Counted from the stretch's first letter, positions 51,510 to 61,814 are shown. The stretch is 64,000 nucleotides of DNA from Polynucleobacter sp. AP-Titi-500A-B4 (GCF_018688095.1 NZ_CP061311.1:680861-744860); one strand, 5' to 3'. The notes: generated by a model not told the origin, from the letters alone. Translations and numbers: made by a program.

Positions 51510-52870
51510 ATCCAGTCATCACTATCGTCGGCCGCCCGAATGTCGGGAAGTCGACACTCTTTAATCGCTTAACGCGTTCACGTGATGCATTGGTTGCGGA
51601 TTTCTCTGGCTTAACTAGAGATCGTCACTACGGCAAAGGTCGGATTGGTGAACGTGCTTTCATTTGCGTCGATACCGGCGGTTTTGAGCCAGTTGCCAAG
51701 ACCGGCATTGTTGCCGAGATGGCTAAACAAACTAAACAAGCTGTCGCTGAATCCGATATTGTGATTTTCTTGGTGGATGGTCGCCTGGGTATGGCGCCAC
51801 AAGATCGTGTCATTGCAGACTTCTTGCGCAAGACCGGAAGACCGGTCATTCTGGCGGTCAATAAAACTGAAGGCATGCAAGCTGGCGTTGTCACTGCTGA
51901 CTTTCATGAGCTTGGTTTAGGTGAGCCATTTCCGATTTCTTCTGCACACGGCGACGGTGTCCGTGGGCTGATTGATGACGCCTTAGATTCATTAGGGATT
52001 GCTGAGCCAGACGAAGAAGAATTAGCGAGTGACCCAAATCGCCCCATGAAGATTGCGGTAGTAGGGCGCCCTAACGTTGGTAAGTCCACCTTAATTAATA
52101 AATTGATTGGCGAAGAGCGCGTGATTGCGTTTGATATGCCAGGCACAACGCGAGATGCGATCGAAGTACCGTTTGAGCGTAATGGCAAGCCATACATCTT
52201 GGTTGATACAGCAGGCTTACGTCGTCGCGGTAAAGTCTTTGAAGCGATTGAGAAGTTCTCTGTAGTGAAAACTTTGCAAGCGATTGCAGATTGCAATGTT
52301 GTGATACTGATGCTGGATGCGCAGCAAGATATTTCTGAGCAAGATGCGCACATTGCAGGGTTTATTGTGGAAGCAGGGCGTGCACTGGTGGTTGCAGTGA
52401 ACAAGTGGGATGGTATTGATGCCTATGTCAAAGAGCGTGCGCGTTTAGAGATTGCTCAAAAGTTGCGTTTCTTGGACTTTGCTAACGTGCATCCGATTTC
52501 TGCGAAAAAAGGCACGGGGCTAAAGGAACTCTTTAAAGACGTCGATGCCGCTTATGCTGCAGCGATGGCAAAGTTGCCCACTCCACGATTGACCCGCATT
52601 TTGCAAGAAGCTATCGAACACCAACAGCCCAAACGGGTTGGCATGGGTCGTCCAAAATTACGTTATGCACACCAAGGGGGCATGAACCCTCCAATCGTGG
52701 TGATTCATGGAACATCACTGAGTGGTGTGACTGATAGCTATAAACGCTATCTAGAAGGTCGCTTTAGGGATGTCTTCAAGCTACGCGGAACGCCTTTGCG
52801 GATTCAGATGAATACCGCCAAAAACCCCTATGTGGATGCTGATAAGGGTAAAAAGGGCAAAAAGCGCTAG
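51506..52870 (+). CDS. der: Ribosome-assembly GTPase Der (EngA)
   Basis: 454 residues with two tandem GTPase domains, G1 motifs GRPNVGKSTLFN and GRPNVGKSTLIN, G3 DTGG and DTAG, G4 NKTE and NKWD, then a KH-like domain. It matures the 50S subunit. The ATG overlaps the bamB stop (ATGA). The tail is Lys-rich. Confidence 0.97.
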   Translation: MNPVITIVGRPNVGKSTLFNRLTRSRDALVADFSGLTRDRHYGKGRIGERAFICVDTGGFEPVAKTGIVAEMAKQTKQAVAESDIVIFLVDGRLGMAPQDRVIADFLRKTGRPVILAVNKTEGMQAGVVTADFHELGLGEPFPISSAHGDGVRGLIDDALDSLGIAEPDEEELASDPNRPMKIAVVGRPNVGKSTLINKLIGEERVIAFDMPGTTRDAIEVPFERNGKPYILVDTAGLRRRGKVFEAIEKFSVVKTLQAIADCNVVILMLDAQQDISEQDAHIAGFIVEAGRALVVAVNKWDGIDAYVKERARLEIAQKLRFLDFANVHPISAKKGTGLKELFKDVDAAYAAAMAKLPTPRLTRILQEAIEHQQPKRVGMGRPKLRYAHQGGMNPPIVVIHGTSLSGVTDSYKRYLEGRFRDVFKLRGTPLRIQMNTAKNPYVDADKGKKGKKR

Positions 52871-53052
52871 TTTGCGCTAAGCTTTCTATTCTGAATGTCA
52901 TCAGGACTTGATTTTTATGAAATTAAGCCCAATATAGAGAGTTCGTACAAGATTTGGTTATCTCGGAAGCAAGGGTTTAAAGGTTTTATTTAGTAAAAAG
53001 AAAAAGCAAGACTCCCAAAAAAGCAACTTAGCAAAAATAATGAAGGAGCAGT

Positions 53053-53304
53053 ATGAGTAATAGCAACTCCAACAAAATCCAATTACTACAGGATCCATTT
53101 CTCAATGCGCTTCGCAAAGAGCACATTCCTGTTTCGATCTATCTCGTCAACGGTATTAAGTTGCAGGGCAATATTGAATCATTCGATCAATATGTTGTGC
53201 TCCTTCGCAATACGGTGACGCAGATGGTTTACAAACATGCAATCTCCACGATCGTTCCTGCTCGTGCGATTGATTTCCGTGTAGAAGAAGCTAGCTCTGT
53301 ATAA
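53053..53304 (+). CDS. hfq: RNA chaperone Hfq
   Basis: 83-residue Sm-like protein that pairs small RNAs with mRNAs. Q/D residues of LLQDPFLNALRKEHIPVSIYL, split over the first helix and strand, and the Sm2 motif VYKHAISTIVP are typical. It lacks the long disordered tail of the E. coli protein. AAGGAG precedes the ATG. The 182-base gap upstream probably holds its promoter. The hflX reading frame opens inside its last codons. Confidence 0.97.
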   Translation: MSNSNSNKIQLLQDPFLNALRKEHIPVSIYLVNGIKLQGNIESFDQYVVLLRNTVTQMVYKHAISTIVPARAIDFRVEEASSV

Positions 53305-54538
53305 AACTGGAGTAGATGCAGCACGCGCCGTTCTGGTTGGGGTTGATACCGGACGCGAAGATTTTGCAGACAGTATGGCCGAGCTCAGCCTCTTGGCTGA
53401 TAGTGCCGGCTCTATCCCCTCAGCTAGTGTTATTGCTCGCAAAGGCAGAACCGATCCTGCCCTATTTATTGGATCTGGAAAAGCCAACGAACTCAAGCGC
53501 GTGATGGAAGAGCATGATGCTGAATTAGCAATCTTCAATCACCCCTTATCGCCAACGCAGCAACGTAATCTAGAGCGTCACATCGGGCGCCATGTGATGG
53601 ATCGCACCGGCTTGATTTTGGATATCTTTAGTCAACGCGCACAAAGTCATATTGGTAAGACCCAGGTGGAGTTGGCGCAAGTACGCTATCGCATGTCTCG
53701 TCTAGTGCGCGCATGGAGTCACTTAGAGCGTCAGCGCGGCGGTATTGGTGTACGTGGTGGTCCTGGTGAAACGCAGATGGAGTTGGACCGCCGGATGTTG
53801 GCGACTAAAGCCAAGCGCCTTGAAAATGAATTAGAAAAGCTGCAACGCCAGCAAAGAACCCAAAGAAGGGCGCGCAACCGCAAGGACGTGTTCTCAGTTT
53901 CTTTGGTGGGGTATACCAATGCTGGTAAATCGACTCTTTTTAATGCTTTAACCAAAGCGGGTACCTATGCTGCCGATCAGCTATTTGCCACCCTAGACAC
54001 CACCTCAAGAAGGGTTCATCTCGATGGGGTAGGCTCGATTGTGGTCTCCGATACCGTAGGATTTATCCGAGATTTGCCGCACCAGCTGGTAGAGGCTTTT
54101 AGGGCCACTTTGGACGAAACCATTCACGCTGACCTGATTTTGCATGTGATTGATGCCTGTAGCCCAGTCGCCAAGGAGCAAAAAGCGGAGGTAGAGGCAG
54201 TTTTGCAAGAAATCGGGGCTGATGACATCCCTCGGATCGAGGTGATGAATAAGATCGACCTCATGCCCCAAACCTTTACCCGTGGGGCTGTTTTAGAGCG
54301 GGATCACCAAGGATTCCCAAGTGAGATTTTCCTGTCAGCCCAAACGGGCTTAGGCCTTGATTTACTAAGGTTAAGCTTGGCGGAATGCTCCCAAATGACT
54401 GATAAAATGAGGAGTGAACACAACCGTGCCAAGACTCAGATGGCTCCGGACGAGTTTTTAGCCCCTTTACCAGAACGACCAGAATCATCCGAATTTAATC
54501 CGATTCCTAACCGAAGCTACTTTTCTAATGATGCGTAA
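53297..54538 (+). CDS. hflX: Ribosome-splitting GTPase HflX
   Basis: HflX binds ribosomes and rescues them after stress. The G1 motif GYTNAGKSTLFN, G3 DTVGF and G4 NKID are present, as is the N-terminal glycine-rich GERQRGGIGVRGGPGETQ-like segment. The first ATG (53375, MAELSLLA) falls inside the conserved N-terminal domain. The frame is open upstream to a TAG at 53282 and encodes AARAVLVGVDTG, which matches the usual HflX first strand. The only plausible initiator there is CTG at 53297 (YKTGVDAARAV follows), overlapping hfq. Coordinates given assume that start; it is an inference. Confidence 0.9.
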   Translation: MYKTGVDAARAVLVGVDTGREDFADSMAELSLLADSAGSIPSASVIARKGRTDPALFIGSGKANELKRVMEEHDAELAIFNHPLSPTQQRNLERHIGRHVMDRTGLILDIFSQRAQSHIGKTQVELAQVRYRMSRLVRAWSHLERQRGGIGVRGGPGETQMELDRRMLATKAKRLENELEKLQRQQRTQRRARNRKDVFSVSLVGYTNAGKSTLFNALTKAGTYAADQLFATLDTTSRRVHLDGVGSIVVSDTVGFIRDLPHQLVEAFRATLDETIHADLILHVIDACSPVAKEQKAEVEAVLQEIGADDIPRIEVMNKIDLMPQTFTRGAVLERDHQGFPSEIFLSAQTGLGLDLLRLSLAECSQMTDKMRSEHNRAKTQMAPDEFLAPLPERPESSEFNPIPNRSYFSNDA

Positions 54539-56030
54539 ATTTCTAGGCCTTTTTTCGGTCAATGACCCAGGTTGGGGCAATAGCCACAACAGCGGATCTA
54601 AAGATGCCAAAGATGGGCAGGGGAATGAACAAGCTCCAAAAGTTGATCCTGAGAATAAACCTACAGATCAACCAAACAATCCACCAACAAGCCAACCTAA
54701 GAAACCAGATGGTCCACCAGATTTGGATGAGTTGTGGCGTGATTTCAATGACAGAATCGCTGGCATTTTTGGCGGCAAGAAAAGACCAAGCATTAATCCA
54801 GGTCCCGCTGTAAACAAGCCTAACAGCGGTGACATTCCTCCGCCATCTCAGCGTGGCAGTGGAGGCGGTAATGGCGCAGGTCCAATGGGCCCCAACTTTA
54901 ATTTCACCAATCCATTTAGCCCTAAGAGTGGTCCATTAGTAGCTCTAGGCATTGTTGTCTTTATGTGGGTTTGTAGTGGCTTCTTCATTATTCAAGAAGG
55001 TCAAGCTGGGGTTGTGATGACCTTTGGTAAGTACGACTACACCGCTAAGCCAGGTATTAACTGGCGTATGCCTTGGCCGATTCAGTCGGATGAGACAGTC
55101 AACCTCTCTGGTGTGCGTTCAGTAGAAGTGGGTCGTCCTGTATTAATTAAAGCAACCAATCAAAAAGACTCTTCGATGCTGACCGAAGATGAAAATATTA
55201 TTGATGTGCGCTTTGCCGTGCAATATCGCTTGAAAGATCCAACGGATTATTTGTTTAATAATCGCGATCCAGATGCTGCGGTCATACAAGCTGCGGAAAC
55301 TGCGGTGCGTGAGATTGTGGCTCGTAGCAAGATGGATACCGTCTTGTATGAAGGGCGCGAGAAGATTGGTATTGATCTTGCCAACTCCATTCAAAAGATT
55401 TTGGATAGTTATAAGACCGGTATTTATGTCACCAGCGTGACTGTACAAAACGTGCAACCACCAGAGCAAGTACAAGCAGCGTTTGATGATGCAGTGAAAG
55501 CTGGACAGGATCAGGAGCGCTTGAAGAGCGAAGGTCAGGCATACGCTAATGACATCATCCCGCGCGCCAAAGGTACTGCAGCGCGTTTAATTCAGGAGGC
55601 TGAGGGCTATAAAGCCCGTGTAGTCGCCACTGCAGAGGGTGATGCCACTCGCTTTAAGCAAATCTTGGTGGAGTATTCCAAGGCGCCACAAGTGACACGT
55701 GATCGGATGTACATCGATACGATGCGTGAAATGTATAACAACGTGACCAAAATTTTGGTTGACACCACTAAGAGTAATAGCCTCTTGTATTTGCCGCTCG
55801 ATAAGATCGTTGCACAAGTGAGCGCTGAAAGCGCACAAGCAGCTAACACTCAAGTTAATCAAGGTTCAACCGCTACTACACCGACTGGTTCAGTCACCGT
55901 AGGTGGAGCCACTGGAGTAAACAATCCAGCGCCATCAACTTCAGCGCCTTCAGCAACACCAAGCTCTAGCAATGACAGGGCAGGAGACAAGCGTGATGGC
56001 CTGCGCAGTCGTGATCGGGAGTCTCGCTGA
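54528..56030 (+). CDS. hflK: FtsH-modulating stomatin-like protein HflK
   Basis: 500 residues. A Gly/Pro/Asn-rich cytoplasmic N-terminus of about 135 residues, a membrane helix (VALGIVVFMWVCSGFFII) and a band-7/SPFH domain follow. The C-terminal tail is Thr/Ser/Pro-rich and ends in Arg/Asp. With HflC it forms a periplasmic cage around FtsH. It starts inside the last codons of hflX and ends one base into hflC. Confidence 0.95.
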   Translation: MMRKFLGLFSVNDPGWGNSHNSGSKDAKDGQGNEQAPKVDPENKPTDQPNNPPTSQPKKPDGPPDLDELWRDFNDRIAGIFGGKKRPSINPGPAVNKPNSGDIPPPSQRGSGGGNGAGPMGPNFNFTNPFSPKSGPLVALGIVVFMWVCSGFFIIQEGQAGVVMTFGKYDYTAKPGINWRMPWPIQSDETVNLSGVRSVEVGRPVLIKATNQKDSSMLTEDENIIDVRFAVQYRLKDPTDYLFNNRDPDAAVIQAAETAVREIVARSKMDTVLYEGREKIGIDLANSIQKILDSYKTGIYVTSVTVQNVQPPEQVQAAFDDAVKAGQDQERLKSEGQAYANDIIPRAKGTAARLIQEAEGYKARVVATAEGDATRFKQILVEYSKAPQVTRDRMYIDTMREMYNNVTKILVDTTKSNSLLYLPLDKIVAQVSAESAQAANTQVNQGSTATTPTGSVTVGGATGVNNPAPSTSAPSATPSSSNDRAGDKRDGLRSRDRESR

Positions 56031-56899
56031 TGAATGCTAATCGCCTGATTGCCGCCGCTGTTGGCTTTATTGCACTCATCTATGTGCTGTCTTCGAGCAT
56101 CTTCGTTGTAGATCAACGCAAGTTTGCTGTGGTCTTCTCTTTTGGTCAGATCGTCCGCGTGATTGAGAAACCAGGCTTGCAAGTCAAGTACCCAGGCCCA
56201 TTTGAGAGTGTGCGTTTCTTTGACCGCCGTATTCTGACGATCGACAACCCAGAGGCAGAGCGCTTTATTACCGCTGAGAAGAAGAACCTTTTAGTCGATT
56301 CCTATGTGAAGTGGCGCATTGTGGATCCTCGCAAGTTCTTCATCAGTTTTAAAGGTGATGAGCGCTTAGCGCAAGATCGCTTAACCCAGTTAGTTCGCTC
56401 CGCATTAAATGAAGAGTTCACTAAACGCACTGTGCGTGAGTTGATTTCTGACCAGCGCGAAGAGGTAATGCAGGGTATTCGTAAAAAGGTCGCTGACGAT
56501 GCATCTGATATCGGCGTCGAGATTGTGGACGTTCGCTTAAAGCGTGTTGACCTACTTGCGGAGATTAGTGATTCTGTCTATCGCCGTATGGAAGCAGAGC
56601 GTAAGCGGGTTGCTAATGAGCTCCGTTCTACGGGTGCAGCAGAGTCTGACAAGATTCGTGCAAATGCAGAACGTCAACGCGATACGATTTTGGCTGAAGC
56701 CTATCGTGACGCTCAAAAGATTAAGGGAGCAGGGGATGCGAAGGCTACCTCGCTATATGCCGAGGCATTTGGACGCGATCCACAGTTTGCTCAGTTCTAT
56801 CAGAGCTTAGAGGCTTATCGTAACTCTTTCAAAGACAAGAAAGACGTGATGGTAGTTGAGCCCAATGGCGAGTTCTTCAAGTTTCTGCACAAAAAATAA
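56030..56899 (+). CDS. hflC: FtsH-modulating stomatin-like protein HflC
   Basis: 289 residues. An N-terminal membrane helix (LIAAAVGFIALIYVLSSSIFV) precedes the SPFH domain: VDQRKFAVVFSFGQIV, RIVDPRKFF and VDVRLKRVDL. The ATG overlaps the hflK stop (TGATG). It is the standard partner of HflK. Confidence 0.96.
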   Translation: MNANRLIAAAVGFIALIYVLSSSIFVVDQRKFAVVFSFGQIVRVIEKPGLQVKYPGPFESVRFFDRRILTIDNPEAERFITAEKKNLLVDSYVKWRIVDPRKFFISFKGDERLAQDRLTQLVRSALNEEFTKRTVRELISDQREEVMQGIRKKVADDASDIGVEIVDVRLKRVDLLAEISDSVYRRMEAERKRVANELRSTGAAESDKIRANAERQRDTILAEAYRDAQKIKGAGDAKATSLYAEAFGRDPQFAQFYQSLEAYRNSFKDKKDVMVVEPNGEFFKFLHKK

Positions 56900-56919
56900 G
56901 AAAGTAAATAAGCTAGATC

Positions 56920-58080
56920 ATGAATCGTTGGTTACTTCCCGAAGATATTGCAGATGTTTTGCCAGCCGAGGCTCGCAAGGTAGAGACTTTGCGTCGTTCT
57001 CTTTTGGATTTGTATCAATCTTATGGTTATGAATTAGTCGCGCCTCCTATTTTGGAGTTCTTGGACTCACTCTTAACGGGTACTGGCTCTGACCTCAACT
57101 TGCAAACCTTTAAGTTGGTTGATCAATTGTCTGGTCGTACATTGGGACTGCGTGCCGACATTACGCCGCAAGTTGCCCGTATTGATGCCCACTTGCTCAA
57201 TCGCGCAGGGGTAACCCGACTTTGCTATGCAGGCTCTGTAGCGCATGCTCGCACGCCAGTCGGCAGTTCATCCCGTGAGCAATTGCAATTGGGTGCGGAG
57301 ATTTATGGCTGTGCCAATTGGGAAGCAGACTTTGAGGCAATTACCTTATTGCTCAAGACCTTAGATGTTGCTGGACTCAAGAAGGTTTATTTGGATTTGT
57401 CGCACGCTGGTATCTTGACAGGTATTTTGGCTGATCAAAAGCTCGATAAAGAAACGATTGAATCTTTGTATGGTTTATTACAAAGCAAGGATCGCCCCCG
57501 TTTAAAACAATGGGCTACCTGCTTGCCTGCCAAAGTTGCAGAAGCATTGCTAGCCTTAACTGAACTTAATGGGCCTTGTTCTGAAGTATTAGTAAAAGCG
57601 AAGCAGTTATTGCCTAAGCACGCTGCAATCGATCAAGCCTTGGCTGATTTAGAACGCATTGTTTCTGCTGCAAATACTAAGGCTGGCTTAGAACTCAGCA
57701 TTGATTTGGCTGATCTGCGTGGTTATCAATATCACAGCGGCGTGATGTTTGCCGCCTATGTTGATGGCTTGCCACAACCTATTGCTAGAGGTGGTCGCTA
57801 TGATCAAGTGGGCCAGGCATTTGGTCGTTCACGTCCGGCTACCGGTTTCTCTTTAGATTTGCTGACATTGGCCAGCCTCTCCACATTAAATGTTCGTAAG
57901 CTCGCGATTCTTGCGCCTTGGCTTCAAGATGCGGCTTTGGACAAAGCGATTGCCGAGTTACGCAACAGTGGCGAAGTGGTGATTCAGGTGCTCGCTGGCG
58001 ATTCCGTGGAAGCAGCTGAATATCAATGTGATCGTGAGTTGGTGAAGCAGGGCAGCTCTTGGGAAGTAAAGAAGAAATAA
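56920..58080 (+). CDS. hisZ: ATP phosphoribosyltransferase regulatory subunit
   Basis: 386-residue paralogue of HisS without the anticodon domain. It shows LPEDIADVLPAEARKVETLR, the motif-2-like AGSVAHARTPVGSSSREQ and RGGRYDQVGQAFGRSRPATGF split over motif 3. It pairs with the short form of HisG in histidine synthesis. Its place between hflC and purA is a betaproteobacterial signature. Confidence 0.94.
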   Translation: MNRWLLPEDIADVLPAEARKVETLRRSLLDLYQSYGYELVAPPILEFLDSLLTGTGSDLNLQTFKLVDQLSGRTLGLRADITPQVARIDAHLLNRAGVTRLCYAGSVAHARTPVGSSSREQLQLGAEIYGCANWEADFEAITLLLKTLDVAGLKKVYLDLSHAGILTGILADQKLDKETIESLYGLLQSKDRPRLKQWATCLPAKVAEALLALTELNGPCSEVLVKAKQLLPKHAAIDQALADLERIVSAANTKAGLELSIDLADLRGYQYHSGVMFAAYVDGLPQPIARGGRYDQVGQAFGRSRPATGFSLDLLTLASLSTLNVRKLAILAPWLQDAALDKAIAELRNSGEVVIQVLAGDSVEAAEYQCDRELVKQGSSWEVKKK

Positions 58081-58158
58081 GCAGAAGCAAGGCCACTCGT
58101 CATTATTTAACTAAATCAATACTTAAACTATTTTGTAATTATCTTTTTGGATTTCAAT

Positions 58159-59499
58159 ATGTCTTCAAAGCAGCAAGCACAAGGTCGTAACGTAGTTGTC
58201 ATTGGCACCCAATGGGGTGATGAAGGCAAAGGAAAAGTAGTTGATTGGTTAACGGATCACGCGCAAGCGGTAGTGCGTTTCCAGGGTGGACACAATGCTG
58301 GTCACACCCTCATCATTGGCGATAAGAAGACGATCTTACGTTTGATCCCATCCGGAATCATGCATAAGAATGTGATCTGCTATATCGGTAACGGTGTCGT
58401 ACTCTCACCAGAAGCGCTGTTTAAAGAAATTGGTGAACTCGAGTCTGCTGGTTTAGATGTGCAGTCCCGTTTAAAGATCTCTGAAGCCACCACCTTGATT
58501 TTGCCGTATCACGTAGCAATCGATCATGCTCGCGAGAAGAAGCGCGGCGAAGCAAAGATTGGTACGACTGGCCGTGGTATCGGACCGGCATACGAAGATA
58601 AAGTGGCACGCCGTGCATTGCGTGTGCAAGATTTGTTTTACCCAGAAAAGTTTGCGGCGCAATTGCGTGAGAACTTGGAATATCACAACTTTATGCTTAC
58701 CAACTACTATGGTGCAGAGCCTGTGAACTATGAGAAGACGCTTGCTGAAGCTATGTCTTACGCAGAGCGCCTCAAACCCATGGTAGTAGACGTCTCTAGC
58801 GCTTTGTATGCTGCTGAGCAAGCTGGTCAAAATCTCTTGTTTGAAGGTGCGCAAGGCACTTTACTTGATATTGATCATGGCACTTATCCATACGTGACTT
58901 CTAGTAACTGCGTAGCAGGAAATGCTGCTGCGGGTTCTGGTGTTGGCCCAGACTCATTGCAATACATCTTGGGTATTACGAAAGCCTATTGCACACGTGT
59001 TGGCGCAGGCCCATTCCCAAGCGAGTTGTATGACCATGACAATCCATCAAGACAGGATCCTATTGGTATTCGTCTGGCTGAGGTTGGTAAGGAATTTGGA
59101 TCTGTGACTGGTCGTCCTCGTCGCACCGGTTGGTTAGATGCGGCTGCCTTAAAGCGTTCGATTCAGATTAACGGCCTGTCCGGCCTTTGTATTACTAAGC
59201 TGGATGTACTCGATGGCCTAGAAACCATTCGCTTGTGTGTTGGCTACAACCTTGATGGTAAGCAATTAGATGTATTGCCGCGTGGCGCTGAATCAGTAGC
59301 TCGATGCGAACCTATCTATGAAGATTTCCCTGGTTGGAAGGGTACAACTTTTGGTATTCGTGAATGGGCAAAGCTGCCTGTGGAAGCCCAAAACTTCCTA
59401 CGTCGTATCGAGGAAGTTGCTGGTAAGCCGATCGCGATGGTATCGACAGGTCCAGAGCGTGACGAAACTATTTTGCTACAGCATCCTTTTCAGGATTGA
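58159..59499 (+). CDS. purA: Adenylosuccinate synthetase
   Basis: 446-residue GTP-dependent enzyme that makes adenylosuccinate from IMP and aspartate. GTQWGDEGKGKVVDWL, the catalytic GGHNAGHT, and GTTGRGIGPAYEDK are diagnostic. I chose the ATG at 58159 (MSSKQQAQG) over an in-frame TTG four codons upstream. It is the last gene of the ndk-to-purA run. Confidence 0.97.
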   Translation: MSSKQQAQGRNVVVIGTQWGDEGKGKVVDWLTDHAQAVVRFQGGHNAGHTLIIGDKKTILRLIPSGIMHKNVICYIGNGVVLSPEALFKEIGELESAGLDVQSRLKISEATTLILPYHVAIDHAREKKRGEAKIGTTGRGIGPAYEDKVARRALRVQDLFYPEKFAAQLRENLEYHNFMLTNYYGAEPVNYEKTLAEAMSYAERLKPMVVDVSSALYAAEQAGQNLLFEGAQGTLLDIDHGTYPYVTSSNCVAGNAAAGSGVGPDSLQYILGITKAYCTRVGAGPFPSELYDHDNPSRQDPIGIRLAEVGKEFGSVTGRPRRTGWLDAAALKRSIQINGLSGLCITKLDVLDGLETIRLCVGYNLDGKQLDVLPRGAESVARCEPIYEDFPGWKGTTFGIREWAKLPVEAQNFLRRIEEVAGKPIAMVSTGPERDETILLQHPFQD

Positions 59500-59576
59500 T
59501 GGAAAATATTTGACTCAGTAATAAAGTAAGTAACTCAGTAACCCCATTTTTAACTTTTGTATAAGAAATCAACAAC

Positions 59577-61793
59577 ATGACTGCGCGTACCACCTGCAAT
59601 AGCCTTCAAGTAGCAACCCCTCTCTATCGTTTTATTGAAGACAAAGTACTTCCTGGAACTGGTATTAAGAGTGCTGACTTTTGGAAGGGCTTTGATGAAA
59701 TTGTTAAAGACTTAACTCCAAAAAATGAAGCTTTGCTCGCAAAGCGTGATCGCTTACAAATGGATTTAGATAAATGGCATAAAGCAAATCCAGGTCCAAT
59801 CAAAGATATGCCTGCCTATCGTAAGTATTTGCAGGAAATTGGTTATATCGAAGATGTGCCTGCCAAGATTATGGCCACCACTCAGAATGTAGATGATGAA
59901 CTCGCTCTTCAAGCCGGTCCTCAGCTGGTTGTTCCGGTTCTCAATGCGCGCTATGCTTTAAATGCTGCTAATGCTCGTTGGGGCTCTTTATATGATGCTT
60001 TGTATGGTACAGATGTTATCTCTGAAGTAGATGGTGCCACTAAGGGTAGTGCTTACAATCCTATCCGTGGTGCAAAGGTAGTTGCCTATGCGCGTCAGTT
60101 TTTAGATGAAGCCGCTCCGTTAGCTGGGGCTTTATATAGCGATGTAGTGGGATATAGCGTAGTGGATAAAAAACTGTCCGTGAAATTAAAAGACGGTAAA
60201 ACTACCAGCTTGATTGATGAAAAACAGTTCGTTGGCTATCAAGGTGATGCGTCTGCGCCATCCTCTGTTTTATTGCGTAATCATGGCATTCATATTGACA
60301 TCCAAATTGATAAGACTAAAACGATTGGCGCTTCTGATCCAGCCGGTGTAAATGATGTGGTACTGGAAGCAGCGCTCTCAACAATTCTGGATTTAGAAGA
60401 TTCAGTAGCTGTAGTTGATGGTGATGACAAAGTGCTTGCCTATGAGAATTGGTTAGGCATTCTTAAAGGCACTTTAGTTGAAGAGGTGAGCAAGGGTGGT
60501 AAAACCTTTACTCGCAAACTGAATCCAGATCGTCAATACAACGCAGGTATCGGCGCTACCAATGCAAAAGACGGCATTGTGACCTTGCATGGCCGTTCAC
60601 TCTTGTTCCTTCGCAACGTTGGTCACCTGATGACGAACCCAGCGATCATTACAGGTGAAGGTAAGGAAATCTACGAAGGCATCTTGGATGCAGTCGTAAC
60701 GGTGTTGATTGCTTTGTATGACATCAATCGACCAGCAACTCAGGCTATTGGCAATACCCGTAAAGGTTCTGTCTATATTGTGAAGCCAAAAATGCACAGC
60801 GCAGAAGAAGTAGCATTTGCGAGCGAGCTCTTTGGTCGGGTTGAGAAATTACTGGGCTTGCCTGAGAACACTGTTAAGTTAGGCATTATGGATGAAGAGC
60901 GCCGTATGAGCGTGAACATCAAGGCTGCTATTGCTGCAGCGGGTGCTCGTGTTGCCTTTATTAATACTGGATTCTTGGATCGTACTGGTGATGAAATGCA
61001 TACCGGCATGTATGGCGGCGCCATGGTTCGTAAAGGCAGAATGAAGATTGCTAAATGGTTCGGAGCGTATGAGCGCCGCAACGTATTGGCAGGCTTGGAT
61101 TGCGGCTTACGTGGTCGCGCGCAGATTGGTAAGGGCATGTGGCCTGCACCAGATCTCATGAAAGAAATGGTAGAGCAAAAAGGCGCACACCCTTCAGCTG
61201 GAGCAAATACCGCCTGGGTACCATCGCCAACCGCCGCTACATTGCATGCAATCCACTATCACCAGGTTGATGTTGCCAAGATCCAAGCGGACATGGAGAT
61301 TCTAGATACTGCAGCTGAATATGATGCTTTAACCGATGATCTCTTGACTGTGCCAATCGCGCTCTACCCTGATTGGACTAAAGAGGAGATTCGCGAATCT
61401 CTCAACAATAACTGCCAAGGTATTTTGGGTTATGTAGTCCGCTGGATCGACCAAGGTGTTGGTTGCTCTAAGGTGCCTGATATTTATAACGTCGGTTTAA
61501 TGGAAGATCGCGCAACCTTGCGTATTTCTAGTCAGCATATTGCTAACTGGCTGCTACACAAATATGTCACCAAAGCTGAAGTCGAGGAAGCCATGCAACG
61601 TATGGCTGCGATTGTGGATACACAAAATGCTGGTGATCCTTTGTACAAGCCGATGATGCCAAACTACAAAGATTCCTATGCCTTTAAAGCAGCTAGCGAC
61701 TTGATTTTCAAAGGTCTCGAGCAGCCTAACGGCTATACAGAGCCTTTGTTGCACGCATGGCGCTTGGAAGTGAAGAAAGCGCAAGCGAAGTAA
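59577..61793 (+). CDS. glcB: Malate synthase G
   Basis: 738-residue enzyme that condenses glyoxylate with acetyl-CoA. Landmarks are NPDRQYNAGIGATNAKDG, LHGRSLLFLRNVGHLMTNPA, SPTAATLHAIHYHQVD, and CSKVPDIYNVGLMEDRATLR with the catalytic Asp in MED. The C-terminus GYTEPLLHAWRLEVKK is conserved. No isocitrate lyase proper is in the window. It would serve glyoxylate from glycolate or purine breakdown. A clear terminator follows. Confidence 0.96.
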   Translation: MTARTTCNSLQVATPLYRFIEDKVLPGTGIKSADFWKGFDEIVKDLTPKNEALLAKRDRLQMDLDKWHKANPGPIKDMPAYRKYLQEIGYIEDVPAKIMATTQNVDDELALQAGPQLVVPVLNARYALNAANARWGSLYDALYGTDVISEVDGATKGSAYNPIRGAKVVAYARQFLDEAAPLAGALYSDVVGYSVVDKKLSVKLKDGKTTSLIDEKQFVGYQGDASAPSSVLLRNHGIHIDIQIDKTKTIGASDPAGVNDVVLEAALSTILDLEDSVAVVDGDDKVLAYENWLGILKGTLVEEVSKGGKTFTRKLNPDRQYNAGIGATNAKDGIVTLHGRSLLFLRNVGHLMTNPAIITGEGKEIYEGILDAVVTVLIALYDINRPATQAIGNTRKGSVYIVKPKMHSAEEVAFASELFGRVEKLLGLPENTVKLGIMDEERRMSVNIKAAIAAAGARVAFINTGFLDRTGDEMHTGMYGGAMVRKGRMKIAKWFGAYERRNVLAGLDCGLRGRAQIGKGMWPAPDLMKEMVEQKGAHPSAGANTAWVPSPTAATLHAIHYHQVDVAKIQADMEILDTAAEYDALTDDLLTVPIALYPDWTKEEIRESLNNNCQGILGYVVRWIDQGVGCSKVPDIYNVGLMEDRATLRISSQHIANWLLHKYVTKAEVEEAMQRMAAIVDTQNAGDPLYKPMMPNYKDSYAFKAASDLIFKGLEQPNGYTEPLLHAWRLEVKKAQAK

Positions 61794-61814
61794 TCGCGTT
61801 CAACTGGTAAAAGG

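Noticed and set aside
52863..52880. AGCGC/GCGCT hairpin after der
   Set aside because: Five-pair stem and no clear T run; hfq may still be partly read through from der.
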